This document shows positions 42,715 to 51,601 of a stretch of DNA of 64,000 nucleotides, piece by piece (position 1 is the stretch's first letter; every line of letters begins with the position of its first letter). The position numbers and the translations under genes are program-made. The notes beneath the pieces were generated by a model. It saw nothing but the letters and a program-made list of their open reading frames with translations, did no database searches and was not told the DNA's origin. The stretch is from assembly GCF_001544575.2 (NCBI RefSeq), contig NZ_FCNY02000028.1:1-64000 (forward strand), given 5' to 3'. This DNA comes from Caballeronia cordobensis (GTDB taxonomy: Bacteria > Pseudomonadota > Gammaproteobacteria > Burkholderiales > Burkholderiaceae).

Positions 42715-43247
42715 TGTCCGTCCTCCTTCATGTATTTCGCGAGCCAGAAGCTCTGCGCGACGATGAACAGGACGAGACAGCCCGTCGCGCCGAAGAGCTT
42801 GAAGTTCACCCACTGGTCCGTCGTGAAGTTATACGCGACGAACAGATTCACGATGCCGAGCAGCGCGAAAAACACCGCCCACGCCACGTTCAATTGTCCC
42901 CACACGCGATGCGGCAGGACGATCTGCTTGCCCATCATCGCTTCGATCAGGTTCTTTCTGAAGCCGAGCTGCGCGACGATCAGCGCGAACGCGAACAGCC
43001 AGTAAAGCGCGGTCGGCTTCCATTTGATGAAGGTGTCGTTGTGCAGCACGAGCGTCGCGCCGCCGAACACGACGACCACGCCGAGGCTCACCCACAGCAT
43101 CGGATCGACCTTGCGATGCCGGAACGCCACCCACGCGATCTGCACGAGCGTCGCCGCGATCGCCACGGCCGTCGCGGTGTAGATGCCCCACACCTTGAAT
43201 GCGACGAAAAAGAGAATGATCGGAAACAGATCGAACAGAAATTTCAT
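42711..43247 (-). CDS. yciB: YciB/IspZ intracellular septation membrane protein
   Basis: A 178-residue inner membrane protein of the YciB (IspZ) family, linked to septation and cell envelope integrity. Five or so membrane helices are visible: about 3-20, 22-41, 48-67, 78-94 and 118-168 (two). Family-typical segments are FDLFPIILFFVAFK at the start, WKPTALYWLFA, and WGQLNVAWAVFF. It overlaps bolA by four bases, and a strong terminator separates it from the upstream msrB, so it starts its own operon. Confidence 0.94.
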   Translation of the reverse strand: MKFLFDLFPIILFFVAFKVWGIYTATAVAIAATLVQIAWVAFRHRKVDPMLWVSLGVVVVFGGATLVLHNDTFIKWKPTALYWLFAFALIVAQLGFRKNLIEAMMGKQIVLPHRVWGQLNVAWAVFFALLGIVNLFVAYNFTTDQWVNFKLFGATGCLVLFIVAQSFWLAKYMKEDGQ

Positions 43248-43293
43248 TGGCGTGCGGACGTGATGGGCATCGGATGACGGCGGGCGCGCGACG

Positions 43294-43323
43294 AAAAAAG
43301 CGCCCGCGAGAAGCGGCGGGCGC
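43294..43323 (-). terminator. Intrinsic terminator after msrB
   Basis: On the minus strand GCGCCCGC (43323-43316) pairs with GCGGGCGC (43307-43300), followed by TTTTTT (43299-43294). It ends the selO-msrB transcript ahead of yciB. Confidence 0.9.
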
Positions 43324-43364
43324 CGGTGCGACGTTTCAGGTACGGCGTGACGCGGACCTGGCGC

Positions 43365-43781
43365 TTACTTGGGTTCGAATTGTAGCGCAGCCGAGTTGAT
43401 GCAATACCGCAAACCGGTCGGGGCGGGGCCGTCCTCGAACACATGGCCGAGATGCGCGCCGCAGTTCTTGCACAGCACTTCGATGCGCAGCATGCCGTGC
43501 GTGCGGTCGGTCTTCTCCTGGATCACCTCGCCGTTGATCGGCTTGAAATAGCTCGGCCAGCCGCAACCGGCGTCGAATTTCGTGTCGGACTCGAAAAGCG
43601 GCGTGCCGCAACACACGCAGTCGTAGATGCCGCGCTCGTCGTGATCCCAGTATTTGCCGGTGAAGGGGCGCTCGGTCACCGCGTGGCGCGTGACCTGATA
43701 CTGCATGTCGTCGAGCTCGCGGCGATACGTCGCGTCGTCTTTCTGCAGCGGATAGCTGGTCGGGGTGTCGTCTTTGCTCAT
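43365..43781 (-). CDS. msrB: Peptide-methionine (R)-S-oxide reductase MsrB
   Basis: MsrB repairs the R form of methionine sulfoxide in proteins, using thioredoxin. The 138-residue protein has the zinc cysteine pairs C55/C58 and C104/C107 and a resolving-type cysteine C73 (GCGWPSYF). The catalytic C127 is in RYCINSAAL, with GHVFEDGP before it. The start MSKDDTP follows AAAGGAC. It lies 47 bases downstream of selO on the same strand and is closed by a terminator, so the pair probably forms an operon of redox-related genes. Confidence 0.96.
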   Translation of the reverse strand: MSKDDTPTSYPLQKDDATYRRELDDMQYQVTRHAVTERPFTGKYWDHDERGIYDCVCCGTPLFESDTKFDAGCGWPSYFKPINGEVIQEKTDRTHGMLRIEVLCKNCGAHLGHVFEDGPAPTGLRYCINSAALQFEPK

Positions 43782-43828
43782 CTGTCGGTCCTTTTCTGGC
43801 CTCGAAGGCCTCGTATATGAGGGCGATG

Positions 43829-45421
43829 CTAGGAAGAACAACTCACTTCCAGTGCGCCCGCCCAGTCGGGCGGCAGGCCGGCGTAGGCCTCGTTTTCCGG
43901 CTGCTCGTCGAAGGGGCGGCGCAGCACGTCCAGGAGGCGCGCCACTTCCGAGAAATCCTTTTCGTTCGCCCGGCGGATCGCCTGTTCCGCCAGATGATTG
44001 CGCAGCACGTACTTCGGATTCACGCGATTCATCGCCGCCGCGCGCGCCGCGTCGTCGCGCGGTTCGTGCGCGAGGCGCTCGCGATAAAGCGCGGCCCACG
44101 CATCGAACGCGGCGCGGTCGAGAAAGAGATCGCGCACGGGGGCGTCGCCGCTCGCGTGGGACTTCGAGAGCTTCGAGAGGTTCCGGAACGTCAGCGTGAA
44201 GTCCGCGCGATTCGCGTGCATGATTTCGAAGAGCCCGTTGGCGAGCTTGTCGTCGCCTTCGAGTTCGGTGGCGAGGCCGAGCTTCGCGCGCATCGTCGCG
44301 ACGAGCGCCGGCCCGAAACGCTCTTTGTAGCCTTCGAGCACTTTCTGCGCCTCCTCGACGACGCGTTCGGCGCGGCCTTCTTCCGGCAGATTCGCGCCGA
44401 AGAGCGGCACGAGCGCCTGCGCGAGACAAAAGAGGTTCCAGTACGCGACCTGCGGCTGGCGGCCGTAGGAATAGCGCCCCTGCGTATCCGAGTGATTGCA
44501 GACGTGATGCGCGTTGAACGCGTCCATGAAGCCGAACGGGCCGTAATCGATCGTGAGGCCGAGGATCGACATGTTGTCGGTATTCATCACGCCGTGACAG
44601 AAGCCGACGCCTTGCCATTGCGCCATCAGATCGGCCGTCGTGCGCACGGCTTCGTCGAGCAGCGCGAGGTATGGATCCTCGGCGTTTCTGCAATGCGGAT
44701 AGAAGCGGTCGATCACGTGATCGGCGAGCTTGCGCAAATCCTCGACGCGGTCGTTCGAATAAAAATGCTCGAAGTGCCCGAAGCGCACGAAGCTCGGCGC
44801 GACGCGCGTGACGATCGCGGCCGTCTCGATGGTCTCGCGGCGCACCGGCAGATCGGCGCCGATGACGGCGAGCGCGCGCGTCGTCGGGATGCCGAGATGG
44901 TGCATCGCCTCCGAGCAGAGAAACTCGCGGATCGACGAACGCAGCACCGCGCGGCCGTCGCCCATGCGCGAATAGGGCGTGCGCCCCGCGCCCTTGAGCT
45001 GCACTTCGAGGCGCTCGCCATCGCGCTCTACCTCGCCGAGCGTGAGCGCGCGGCCGTCGCCGAGTTGCCCCGCCCAGACGCCGAACTGATGGCCCGAATA
45101 CACGGCGGCATAGGACAGCGAATCGGCCGGCCAGTCGCGCGTCGGATTGCCGGCGAAGTACGCGGCGAATGCATGCTTTTCGGCACCCGTCGCGACGTCG
45201 GAATCGAAGCCGAGCGATTCGGCGGTCTCGCGCGAAAGCCCGACGAGGTAGGGATCTTCGACCGGCGCGGCGGGTAAACGGGTCAGGAAAGCGGTGCCGA
45301 GCGCGGCAAACGAACCGGGCTGGCCGATGCGTATCGCGCTGGCGATTTCGTTCATGGAACGCGCGCCGGCGGGCGTCTCGTCGCGCGCCGCGCGCACGGC
45401 ATTGCTTGGGGAAAACGACAT
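43829..45421 (-). CDS. selO: Protein adenylyltransferase SelO (YdiU)
   Basis: SelO is a pseudokinase-fold enzyme that transfers AMP to Ser/Thr/Tyr of target proteins and is linked to redox control. The 530-residue protein has YSGHQFGVWAGQLGDGRA, QLKGAGRTPYSRMGDGRAVL, HGVMNTDNMSILGLTIDYGP and the C-terminal CSS. C528 occupies the position that is selenocysteine in many eukaryotic members and cysteine in most bacteria. I chose the ATG at 45421 (MSFSPSNAV), preceded by AGAGG. A minus-strand TACAAT at 45452-45447 may be its -10. It is divergent from an acyl-CoA synthetase gene and upstream of msrB. Confidence 0.95.
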   Translation of the reverse strand: MSFSPSNAVRAARDETPAGARSMNEIASAIRIGQPGSFAALGTAFLTRLPAAPVEDPYLVGLSRETAESLGFDSDVATGAEKHAFAAYFAGNPTRDWPADSLSYAAVYSGHQFGVWAGQLGDGRALTLGEVERDGERLEVQLKGAGRTPYSRMGDGRAVLRSSIREFLCSEAMHHLGIPTTRALAVIGADLPVRRETIETAAIVTRVAPSFVRFGHFEHFYSNDRVEDLRKLADHVIDRFYPHCRNAEDPYLALLDEAVRTTADLMAQWQGVGFCHGVMNTDNMSILGLTIDYGPFGFMDAFNAHHVCNHSDTQGRYSYGRQPQVAYWNLFCLAQALVPLFGANLPEEGRAERVVEEAQKVLEGYKERFGPALVATMRAKLGLATELEGDDKLANGLFEIMHANRADFTLTFRNLSKLSKSHASGDAPVRDLFLDRAAFDAWAALYRERLAHEPRDDAARAAAMNRVNPKYVLRNHLAEQAIRRANEKDFSEVARLLDVLRRPFDEQPENEAYAGLPPDWAGALEVSCSS

Positions 45422-45515
45422 GTTGAGCGCCTCTGAGTTAAACGATATTGTAATTCCGCGCCCGCGGGCCTGCAGGAGCGCCACACGTCGCTCGACACCA
45501 CGGAGATCATCGCTT

Positions 45516-47174
45516 ATGACGTCGCCGCTCTACGGCCAGATGATGGAATTACCGCTGCTCGCGTCGTCCCTGCTGTCTCATGCTTCGCGTCACTTCGGCG
45601 ACAACGAGATCGTGTCGCGCCGCATCGAAGGCGACATCCACCGTTACACGTATCGCGATTGCGAAAAGCGCGCGAAGCAACTCGCGCAGGCCCTGAGCGC
45701 GCTGGGCGTCGAAGAGGGCGAGCGCGTCGGCACGCTCGCATGGAACGGCTACAGACATCTGGAATGCTATTACGGCGTCTCGGGCATGGGCGCCGTCTGC
45801 CATACGATCAACCCGCGGCTCTTTCCCGATCAGATCGCGTTCATCATCGATCACGCGGAAGACGCCTACGTCTTCTTCGACATGACGTTCGCTCCGCTCG
45901 TCGAGCTCGTCGCGCCGCAGTGTCCGAACGTGAAAGGCTGGATCGCGCTTGGCGACGCCGCGTGCATCGATGAACATCTGTCGAACCTCAGTGTGCCGGT
46001 GCTGAGCTACGAGACGCTCATCGGCGCGCACGACGGCAACTACGAATGGCCGATGCTCGACGAGCGGCAGGCCTCGTTTCTCTGCTACACCTCCGGTACG
46101 ACGGGCAATCCGAAGGGCGCGCTGTATTCGCATCGCTCGACGGTGCCGCACGCGTACGGCGCGGCACTGCCCGATGCGATGGGCGCGTCGTCGAGCGATG
46201 CGATCCTGCCTGTCGTGCCGATGTTCCATGTCAACGCGTGGGGCATCCCGCACGCGGCGCCGCTCGTCGGCGCGAAGCTCGTGTTTCCCGGCAAGGACCT
46301 CGACGGCAAGTCGCTCTACGAGTTGATGGAGGCCGAAGGCGTCACTTATTCGGCCGGCGTGCCGACCGTCTGGATGGGCCTGCTCGCTCACATGAAGCAG
46401 CACGACGCGCGTTTTTCGACGTTGAAGCGCACGGTGATCGGCGGCTCCGCGTGCCCGCCCGCGATGCTGCGCACCTTCGAGGAAGACTACGGCGTGCAGG
46501 TGATTCACGCGTGGGGCATGACGGAGATGTCGCCGCTCGGCACGCTCTCGCGGCTGTCGTTCAAGCAGAAGCAGCGTCCGCTCGACGCGCAGCGCCATTC
46601 GCTGGAGAAACAGGGTCACGCGATATTCGGCGTCGACATGAAAGTCGTCGGCGACGACGGCCGCGAGCTGCCCTGGGACGGCAAGTCGTTCGGCGATCTG
46701 TACGTGCGCGGTCCGTGGGTCATCGACCGCTATTTCCGTCGCGACGATTCGCCGCTCGTCGACGGCTGGTTCCCGACGGGCGATGTCGCGACCATCGATC
46801 CGGACGGCTTCATGCAGATTACCGACCGCAGCAAGGACGTGATCAAGTCCGGCGGCGAGTGGATCAGCTCGATCGATCTGGAGAACATCGCGGTGTCGCA
46901 TCCGCAGGTCGCGGAAGCGGCGTGCATTGCGTGCGCGCATCCGAAGTGGACCGAGCGGCCGTTGATCGTGGCGGTGCTGAAGCCGGACGCGACCCTCACG
47001 CGCGAAGAACTGCTCGCCCACTTCGAGGGCAAGGTGGCGAAGTGGTGGATTCCGGACGATGTCGTGTTCGCCGACGAACTGCCGCATACCGCGACGGGGA
47101 AGCTGCAGAAGGTCAGGCTGCGGGAGTTGTATCGGGAGTATGTGTTGCCGAACGCCGCCGAAAATCCCGCTTGA
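45516..47174 (+). CDS. Acyl-CoA synthetase (AMP-forming)
   Basis: An adenylate-forming ligase that activates a carboxylic acid to its CoA ester. The 552 residues start MTSPLYGQMMELPLLASSLL, a start typical of medium-chain fatty-acyl or 3-methylmercaptopropionyl-CoA ligases. Visible motifs are the P-loop CYTSGTTGNPKGALYSHRS, the WGMTEMSPLG adenylation motif, GWFPTGDVATIDPDGF, the hinge DRSKDVIKSGGEWIS and the catalytic Lys in TATGKLQKVRL. The natural substrate is not determined. The neighbouring beta-oxidation genes favour a fatty or branched acid. It is closed by a terminator, so it is a separate unit from the hydratase/dehydrogenase gene. The frame upstream of 45516 lies over selO. Confidence 0.94.
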   Translation: MTSPLYGQMMELPLLASSLLSHASRHFGDNEIVSRRIEGDIHRYTYRDCEKRAKQLAQALSALGVEEGERVGTLAWNGYRHLECYYGVSGMGAVCHTINPRLFPDQIAFIIDHAEDAYVFFDMTFAPLVELVAPQCPNVKGWIALGDAACIDEHLSNLSVPVLSYETLIGAHDGNYEWPMLDERQASFLCYTSGTTGNPKGALYSHRSTVPHAYGAALPDAMGASSSDAILPVVPMFHVNAWGIPHAAPLVGAKLVFPGKDLDGKSLYELMEAEGVTYSAGVPTVWMGLLAHMKQHDARFSTLKRTVIGGSACPPAMLRTFEEDYGVQVIHAWGMTEMSPLGTLSRLSFKQKQRPLDAQRHSLEKQGHAIFGVDMKVVGDDGRELPWDGKSFGDLYVRGPWVIDRYFRRDDSPLVDGWFPTGDVATIDPDGFMQITDRSKDVIKSGGEWISSIDLENIAVSHPQVAEAACIACAHPKWTERPLIVAVLKPDATLTREELLAHFEGKVAKWWIPDDVVFADELPHTATGKLQKVRLRELYREYVLPNAAENPA

Positions 47175-47190
47175 ACTTTCTTCGCTTCGA

Positions 47191-47231
47191 AAGACCCCGG
47201 CCCGTTCGCGCGGCGCCGGGGTTTTTCTTTT
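47191..47231 (+). terminator. Intrinsic terminator after the acyl-CoA synthetase gene
   Basis: ACCCCGGC (47194-47201) pairs with GCCGGGGT (47215-47222) around a 13-base loop that can pair further inside, and T runs follow through 47231. Confidence 0.88.
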
Positions 47232-47252
47232 TTCGCCTTGTTTCCGCGGTAT

Positions 47253-47281
47253 TTGAACGATCGTTCTTTTTTGTGTATTCT
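47253..47281 (+). promoter_or_regulatory. Promoter with overlapping palindromic operator
   Basis: TTGAAC (47253-47258), a 17-base spacer and TATTCT (47276-47281) form a promoter about 50 bases before the hydratase/dehydrogenase start. The perfect 12-base palindrome GAACGATCGTTC (47255-47266) overlaps the -35 element, the placement expected of a repressor site. The form resembles TetR-family operators, several of which control fatty acid breakdown genes and respond to acyl-CoA. The regulator itself is not in the window. Confidence 0.6.
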
Positions 47282-47329
47282 GCTTCGATCCCGCTATAAA
47301 TCCGGTATCGGTCGACAGGAGACACCTTC

Positions 47330-49414
47330 ATGGCAGTGGACTACACGATCCGCGGCGGCGTGGCCGTCATCACGCTCGACAATCCGCCCGTCAACGGGCT
47401 CGGGCATTCGACGCGCCTCGGCATCGTCGAAGGCATCGGGCGCGCGAATGGTGATGAAAACGTGCGCGCCATCGTCATCATCGGCGCGGGCAAGGCGTTT
47501 TCGGGCGGCGCGGACATCACCGAATTCAACACGCCGAAAGCCACGCAGGAGCCGACGCTTACCACCGTGATCAAGGCGCTCGAAGCCAGCGCGAAGCCCG
47601 TGGTCGCGGCGATTCACGCCGTCGCGATGGGCGGCGGTCTCGAACTCGCGCTCGGCGCGCATTACCGCGTCGCGTCGCCCGGCGCGCAGATCGCGCTGCC
47701 GGAAGTGAAGCTCGGGCTCTTGCCCGGCGCGGGCGGCACGCAGCGCTTGCCGCGCGTGGTCGGGCTGGAGATGGCGCTGAACATGATCGTGTCGGGCACG
47801 CCGGTTCTGTCCGAAAAGCTCGCGCAAACCGGGCTCTTCGACGAACTCGCCGAGGGTGATCTGCTTGAAGCCGCGCTGTCGCTCGCCAGCCAGGCCGCCG
47901 ACAAGGGCAGCGAGCATCCGAAAGTCCGCGATCGCAAGATCGAGCATCCGAACGCCGAGGGTTTCATTCAGTTCGCGAGGAATGGCGTCGCGGCCGCCGC
48001 GAAGCATTTCCCGGCGCCGCACAAGTGCATCGACGCGATCGAGAAGGGCGTGAAGGAAGGCTTCGAACGCGGTCTCGCTTTCGAGTGCGAATGCTTTCTC
48101 TCGCTCGTGCAGACGTCGGAAAGCCGCGCGCTGCGTCACGCGTTCTTCGGCGAACGCGCGGCGGGCAAGATCGCCGACGTGCCGCCGGGCACACCGGTCA
48201 GGACGATCGCTCGCGTGGGCGTGGTCGGCGCGGGCACGATGGGCGGCGGCATCGCGATGACCTTCCTCAACGCGGGCCTTCCCGTCACGCTGCTCGAAAC
48301 GAAGCAGGAGGCGCTCGACCGCGGCCTCGCCACGATTCGCGGCCATTACGAAGCGCAGGCCGCAAAGGGCAAGCTCACGCGGGAACAAGCCGAAGCGCGC
48401 ATGGCGCTCATCACGCCGACGCTCGTCTATGGCGATCTCGCCGACGCCGATCTCATCATCGAAGCGGTGTTCGAGGACCTGAGCGTAAAGGAAAGCGTGT
48501 TTCGTCAGCTCGATCAATGCGCGAAGCCGGGCGCGATTCTGGCATCGAACACCTCGACGCTCGATCTGAACCGCATCGCATCGTTCACGCAGCGCCCTGG
48601 CGATGTCATCGGCATGCATTTTTTCAGCCCCGCCAACGTGATGAAGCTGCTCGAAGTGGTGCGCGGCGAAAAGACCGGCAAGGACGTGCTCGCCACCGTC
48701 ATGCAGCTCGCAAAGAAGATCCGCAAGACGGCGGTGGTGTCGGGCGTGTGCGACGGCTTCATCGGCAACCGCATGATCGAGCAATACATTCGCCAGGCGC
48801 TTTTCATGCTCGAAGAAGGCGCGCTGCCGGCGCAGATCGATCGCGCGATCGAGAAGTTTGGCTTTGCGATGGGCCCGTTCCGCATGAGCGATCTCGCGGG
48901 CAACGACATCGGCTGGGCGATTCGCAAGCGCCGCTATCGCGAGCAGCCCGCTCTGCACTATTCGGGCATCGCTGACACACTGTGCGAGGCGGGCCGCTTC
49001 GGGCAGAAGACCGGCGCGGGCTGGTACGACTATCAGGCCGGCAAACGCGAGGCGCTGCCGTCGCAGGCCGTCGATGCGATGATCGTCGCGTATTCGAACG
49101 AACGCGGGATCGCGCGGCGCAGGATCGGCGACGAGGAAATCGTCGAGCGGCTCGTGCTCGCGCTCGTCAACGAAGGCGCGAAGATTCTCGAAGAGGGCAT
49201 CGCCGCGAAGGCGTCGGATATCGACATGGTCTATCTGACGGGCTATGGCTTTCCGCTATGGCGCGGCGGGCCGATGCTCTACGCGGACACCATCGGCCTC
49301 TACAACGTGGAGCGCGCGATCCGCCAATACGCGAAACAGGCCAACGGCGAGGCGTGGCAGCCGTCCGCGCGCGTGACCGAACTCGCTACATCGAATGGAC
49401 GCTTCAATGACTGA
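47330..49414 (+). CDS. Bifunctional enoyl-CoA hydratase/3-hydroxyacyl-CoA dehydrogenase
   Basis: A fused beta-oxidation enzyme that hydrates enoyl-CoA and oxidises 3-hydroxyacyl-CoA with NAD. In the 694 residues the hydratase half (about 1-190) has the oxyanion-hole segment GAGKAFSGGADITEF, and AMGGGLELALGAHYR with a catalytic Glu. The dehydrogenase half starts at about 295 with the NAD motif VGVVGAGTMGGGIA, catalytic-region HFFSPANVMKLLEVV and C-terminal GFAMGPFRMSDLAGNDIG. The domain order is that of FadB/FadJ and peroxisomal multifunctional enzymes. It has its own promoter/operator. Its 3' end overlaps the nicotinamidase gene, and a thiolase follows, supporting a beta-oxidation operon. Confidence 0.95.
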   Translation: MAVDYTIRGGVAVITLDNPPVNGLGHSTRLGIVEGIGRANGDENVRAIVIIGAGKAFSGGADITEFNTPKATQEPTLTTVIKALEASAKPVVAAIHAVAMGGGLELALGAHYRVASPGAQIALPEVKLGLLPGAGGTQRLPRVVGLEMALNMIVSGTPVLSEKLAQTGLFDELAEGDLLEAALSLASQAADKGSEHPKVRDRKIEHPNAEGFIQFARNGVAAAAKHFPAPHKCIDAIEKGVKEGFERGLAFECECFLSLVQTSESRALRHAFFGERAAGKIADVPPGTPVRTIARVGVVGAGTMGGGIAMTFLNAGLPVTLLETKQEALDRGLATIRGHYEAQAAKGKLTREQAEARMALITPTLVYGDLADADLIIEAVFEDLSVKESVFRQLDQCAKPGAILASNTSTLDLNRIASFTQRPGDVIGMHFFSPANVMKLLEVVRGEKTGKDVLATVMQLAKKIRKTAVVSGVCDGFIGNRMIEQYIRQALFMLEEGALPAQIDRAIEKFGFAMGPFRMSDLAGNDIGWAIRKRRYREQPALHYSGIADTLCEAGRFGQKTGAGWYDYQAGKREALPSQAVDAMIVAYSNERGIARRRIGDEEIVERLVLALVNEGAKILEEGIAAKASDIDMVYLTGYGFPLWRGGPMLYADTIGLYNVERAIRQYAKQANGEAWQPSARVTELATSNGRFND

Positions 49415-50057
49415 GATGAAACCCGTCGAAGACGTGCTCCTCGTCGTCGATATCCAGAATGACTTCATGCCGGGCGGGGCGCTCGCCGTCGCGCGCGGCG
49501 ACGAAGTCGTGCCCGTGGTCAATCGCCTCGCGCGCGCGTTCTCGCATGTCGTGCTGACGCAGGACTGGCATCCGCGTTCGCACGTGTCGTTCGCAGCGAA
49601 TCACGCGGGACGCCAGCCGTTCGAGACGATGACGCTGCCTTACGGCGAACAGGTGCTGTGGCCGGTGCATTGCGTGCAGGACACCGAAGGCGCGGCGCTG
49701 CATCGCGACTTGCACGTGCCGCACGCGCGGCTCGTCGTGCGCAAGGGGCACCACGAGCAAGTGGACAGCTATTCGGCCTTCGTCGAAGCCGATCGTGTGA
49801 CGCCGACCGGCCTCGAAGGCTATCTGCGCGATGTCGGCGCGACACGCGTGTGGCTCGCGGGACTCGCGACCGACTATTGCGTCGCGTGGTCCGCGCTCGA
49901 TGCGCGCGCCGCCGGCTTCGAGGTCACCGTGATCGAAGACGCGTGCCGGGCGATCGATCTGAACGGCTCGCTCGACAAGGCCTGGCAAGACATGCACGCG
50001 GCCGGCGTGAAGCGCGTGCAGTCTGACAACATCGTGAAGGCAAGGGAGACCACATGA
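49407..50057 (+). CDS. pncA: Nicotinamidase PncA
   Basis: PncA hydrolyses nicotinamide to nicotinate for NAD salvage. With the ATG at 49407 the protein has 216 residues. The Asp-Lys-Cys triad is D15 (VVDIQNDFMPGGAL), K113 (VVRKGHH) and C158 (ATDYCVAWSAL). Likely metal ligands are D53 and H55 (TQDWHP) and H88. The start overlaps the end of the upstream dehydrogenase gene (ATGACTGA), and its own stop overlaps the thiolase start (ATGA at 50054-50057). It is therefore translationally locked inside the acyl-CoA run. An ATG at 49395 in the same frame is an alternative start. Confidence 0.94.
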   Translation: MTEMKPVEDVLLVVDIQNDFMPGGALAVARGDEVVPVVNRLARAFSHVVLTQDWHPRSHVSFAANHAGRQPFETMTLPYGEQVLWPVHCVQDTEGAALHRDLHVPHARLVVRKGHHEQVDSYSAFVEADRVTPTGLEGYLRDVGATRVWLAGLATDYCVAWSALDARAAGFEVTVIEDACRAIDLNGSLDKAWQDMHAAGVKRVQSDNIVKARETT

Positions 50058-51232
50058 CCGATGCAGTCATCGTATCGACGGCGCGCACCGCGCTCGCCAA
50101 GTCCTGGCGCGGCGCGCTGAACATGACGCACGGCGCGACGCTCGGCGGCCATGTGACGAAGGCGGTCGTCGAGCGCGCGGGTATCGATCCTGGGCGCGTC
50201 GAGGATGTGATTATGGGCTGCGCGAATCCGGAAGGCGCGACGGGCATGAACATCGCGCGGCAGATCGCCTTGCGCGCGGGGTTGCCGGCTTCCGTGCCCG
50301 GCATGACGGTGAACCGCTTCTGCGCGTCGGGCCTGCAGACGATCGCGCTCGCCGCGCAGCGCGTGATGGCGGGCGAGGGCGATGTCTTCGTCGCGGGCGG
50401 CGTCGAATCGATCTCGTGCGTGCAGAACGAGATGAACCGCCACATGCTGACCGAAGGCTGGCTTACCCGGCACAAGCCCGAAATCTACTGGTCGATGCTG
50501 CAAACCGCCGAGAACGTCGCGCGGCGCTACGACATCTCGAAGGCGCGGCAGGACGCGTACGGCGCGCGCTCGCAACAGCGCGCGGCGGCGGCGCAGGCGG
50601 CCGGCAAGTTCGCCGACGAAATCGTGCCGATCACCGTGCTCGCCGGTCTCGCCGACAAGGCGACGGGCCGCATGTTCACGCAGGAAGTCACGCTCGCCGC
50701 CGACGAAGGCATCCGCGCCGACACGACGCTCGAAGGCGTGTCGAAGATTCGCACGGCGCTGCCGGGCGGCGTCGTCACGGCGGGCAACGCGAGCCAGTTC
50801 TCCGATGGCGCGTCGGCGTGCGTGGTGATGAACGCGGCGCTCGCGGAAAAGCAGGGCTTGCAGCCGCTCGGCATTTTCCGGGGCTTCGCGGTCGCGGGCT
50901 GCGAGCCGGACGAAATGGGCATCGGCCCGGTGTTCGCGGTGCCGAAGCTGTTGCGGCGCGCGGGCCTCACGGTCGACGATATCGACCTGTGGGAACTGAA
51001 CGAAGCCTTCGCCGTGCAGGTGCTCTATTGCCGCGACAAGCTCGGCATTCCCGACGAGCGCCTCAACGTGAACGGCGGCGCGATCGCGGTCGGGCATCCG
51101 TATGGCGTGTCGGGCGCGCGCCTGACGGGCCACGCGCTGATCGAAGGCAAGCGGCGCGGCGCGAAGTTCGTCGTGGTCACGATGTGCATCGGCGGCGGGC
51201 AAGGCGCGGCGGGGCTCTTCGAAATCGTGTGA
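50054..51232 (+). CDS. Acetyl-CoA C-acyltransferase (thiolase)
   Basis: A thiolase that cleaves 3-ketoacyl-CoA to acetyl-CoA and a shortened acyl-CoA, the last beta-oxidation step. The 392 residues have the acylated nucleophile C90 (VNRFCASGLQT), the catalytic His in GGAIAVGHPYGVSGAR and the second Cys in VVTMCIGGGQGAA. The NEAF motif is present in LWELNEAFAV. It starts inside the pncA stop codon, so it is coupled to the upstream genes. It resembles degradative rather than biosynthetic thiolases, but the chain-length range cannot be told. Confidence 0.95.
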   Translation: MTDAVIVSTARTALAKSWRGALNMTHGATLGGHVTKAVVERAGIDPGRVEDVIMGCANPEGATGMNIARQIALRAGLPASVPGMTVNRFCASGLQTIALAAQRVMAGEGDVFVAGGVESISCVQNEMNRHMLTEGWLTRHKPEIYWSMLQTAENVARRYDISKARQDAYGARSQQRAAAAQAAGKFADEIVPITVLAGLADKATGRMFTQEVTLAADEGIRADTTLEGVSKIRTALPGGVVTAGNASQFSDGASACVVMNAALAEKQGLQPLGIFRGFAVAGCEPDEMGIGPVFAVPKLLRRAGLTVDDIDLWELNEAFAVQVLYCRDKLGIPDERLNVNGGAIAVGHPYGVSGARLTGHALIEGKRRGAKFVVVTMCIGGGQGAAGLFEIV

Positions 51233-51293
51233 GGCGTTGCGATCCGAGGTTTTTTGCTACGCTTCGGGATTCACTCGCAATGAAGGAGCCGCC

Positions 51294-51596
51294 GTGCTAC
51301 GTCACATCGTCATGTGGAAGCTGAAAGAAAACGCCGAGGGCGCGAGCCGTGCGGAAAACGCGGAGAAGCTGAAGGCGAAGCTGGAAACCTGCCGCAGCAT
51401 CGTGAAGGGCCAGGGGCATTTCGAAGTCGGCACCGCGCAGCCGGGTTTCGACTGCACGTATGACGTCGTGCTCGTCTCCGATTTCGACGACAAAGCCGCG
51501 CTCGAAGCGTATCAGGTTCATCCGAAGCATCAGGCGCTGAAGGACTTCGTCGCGGCGATCCGCGACGAACGTCAGTGCGTCGATTACGAAGTGTGA
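51294..51596 (+). CDS. Dabb (stress-responsive alpha/beta barrel) protein
   Basis: A 100-residue dimeric alpha/beta-barrel protein. The start is the GTG at 51294, supported by AAGGAG seven bases upstream and by the family start LRHIVMWKLK. The ATG-like frame upstream (51237) lacks support. Seen features are HIVMWKL in strand one, the Asp in VSDFDDKAALEAYQVHPKHQ and the C-terminal VAAIRDERQCVDYEV. Members include olivetolic-acid-cyclase-like proteins and many of unknown role. It lies in the acyl-CoA gene run, 61 bases after the thiolase gene, and just before a thioesterase gene. Confidence 0.88.
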   Translation: MLRHIVMWKLKENAEGASRAENAEKLKAKLETCRSIVKGQGHFEVGTAQPGFDCTYDVVLVSDFDDKAALEAYQVHPKHQALKDFVAAIRDERQCVDYEV

Positions 51597-51601
51597 GCAC
51601 G

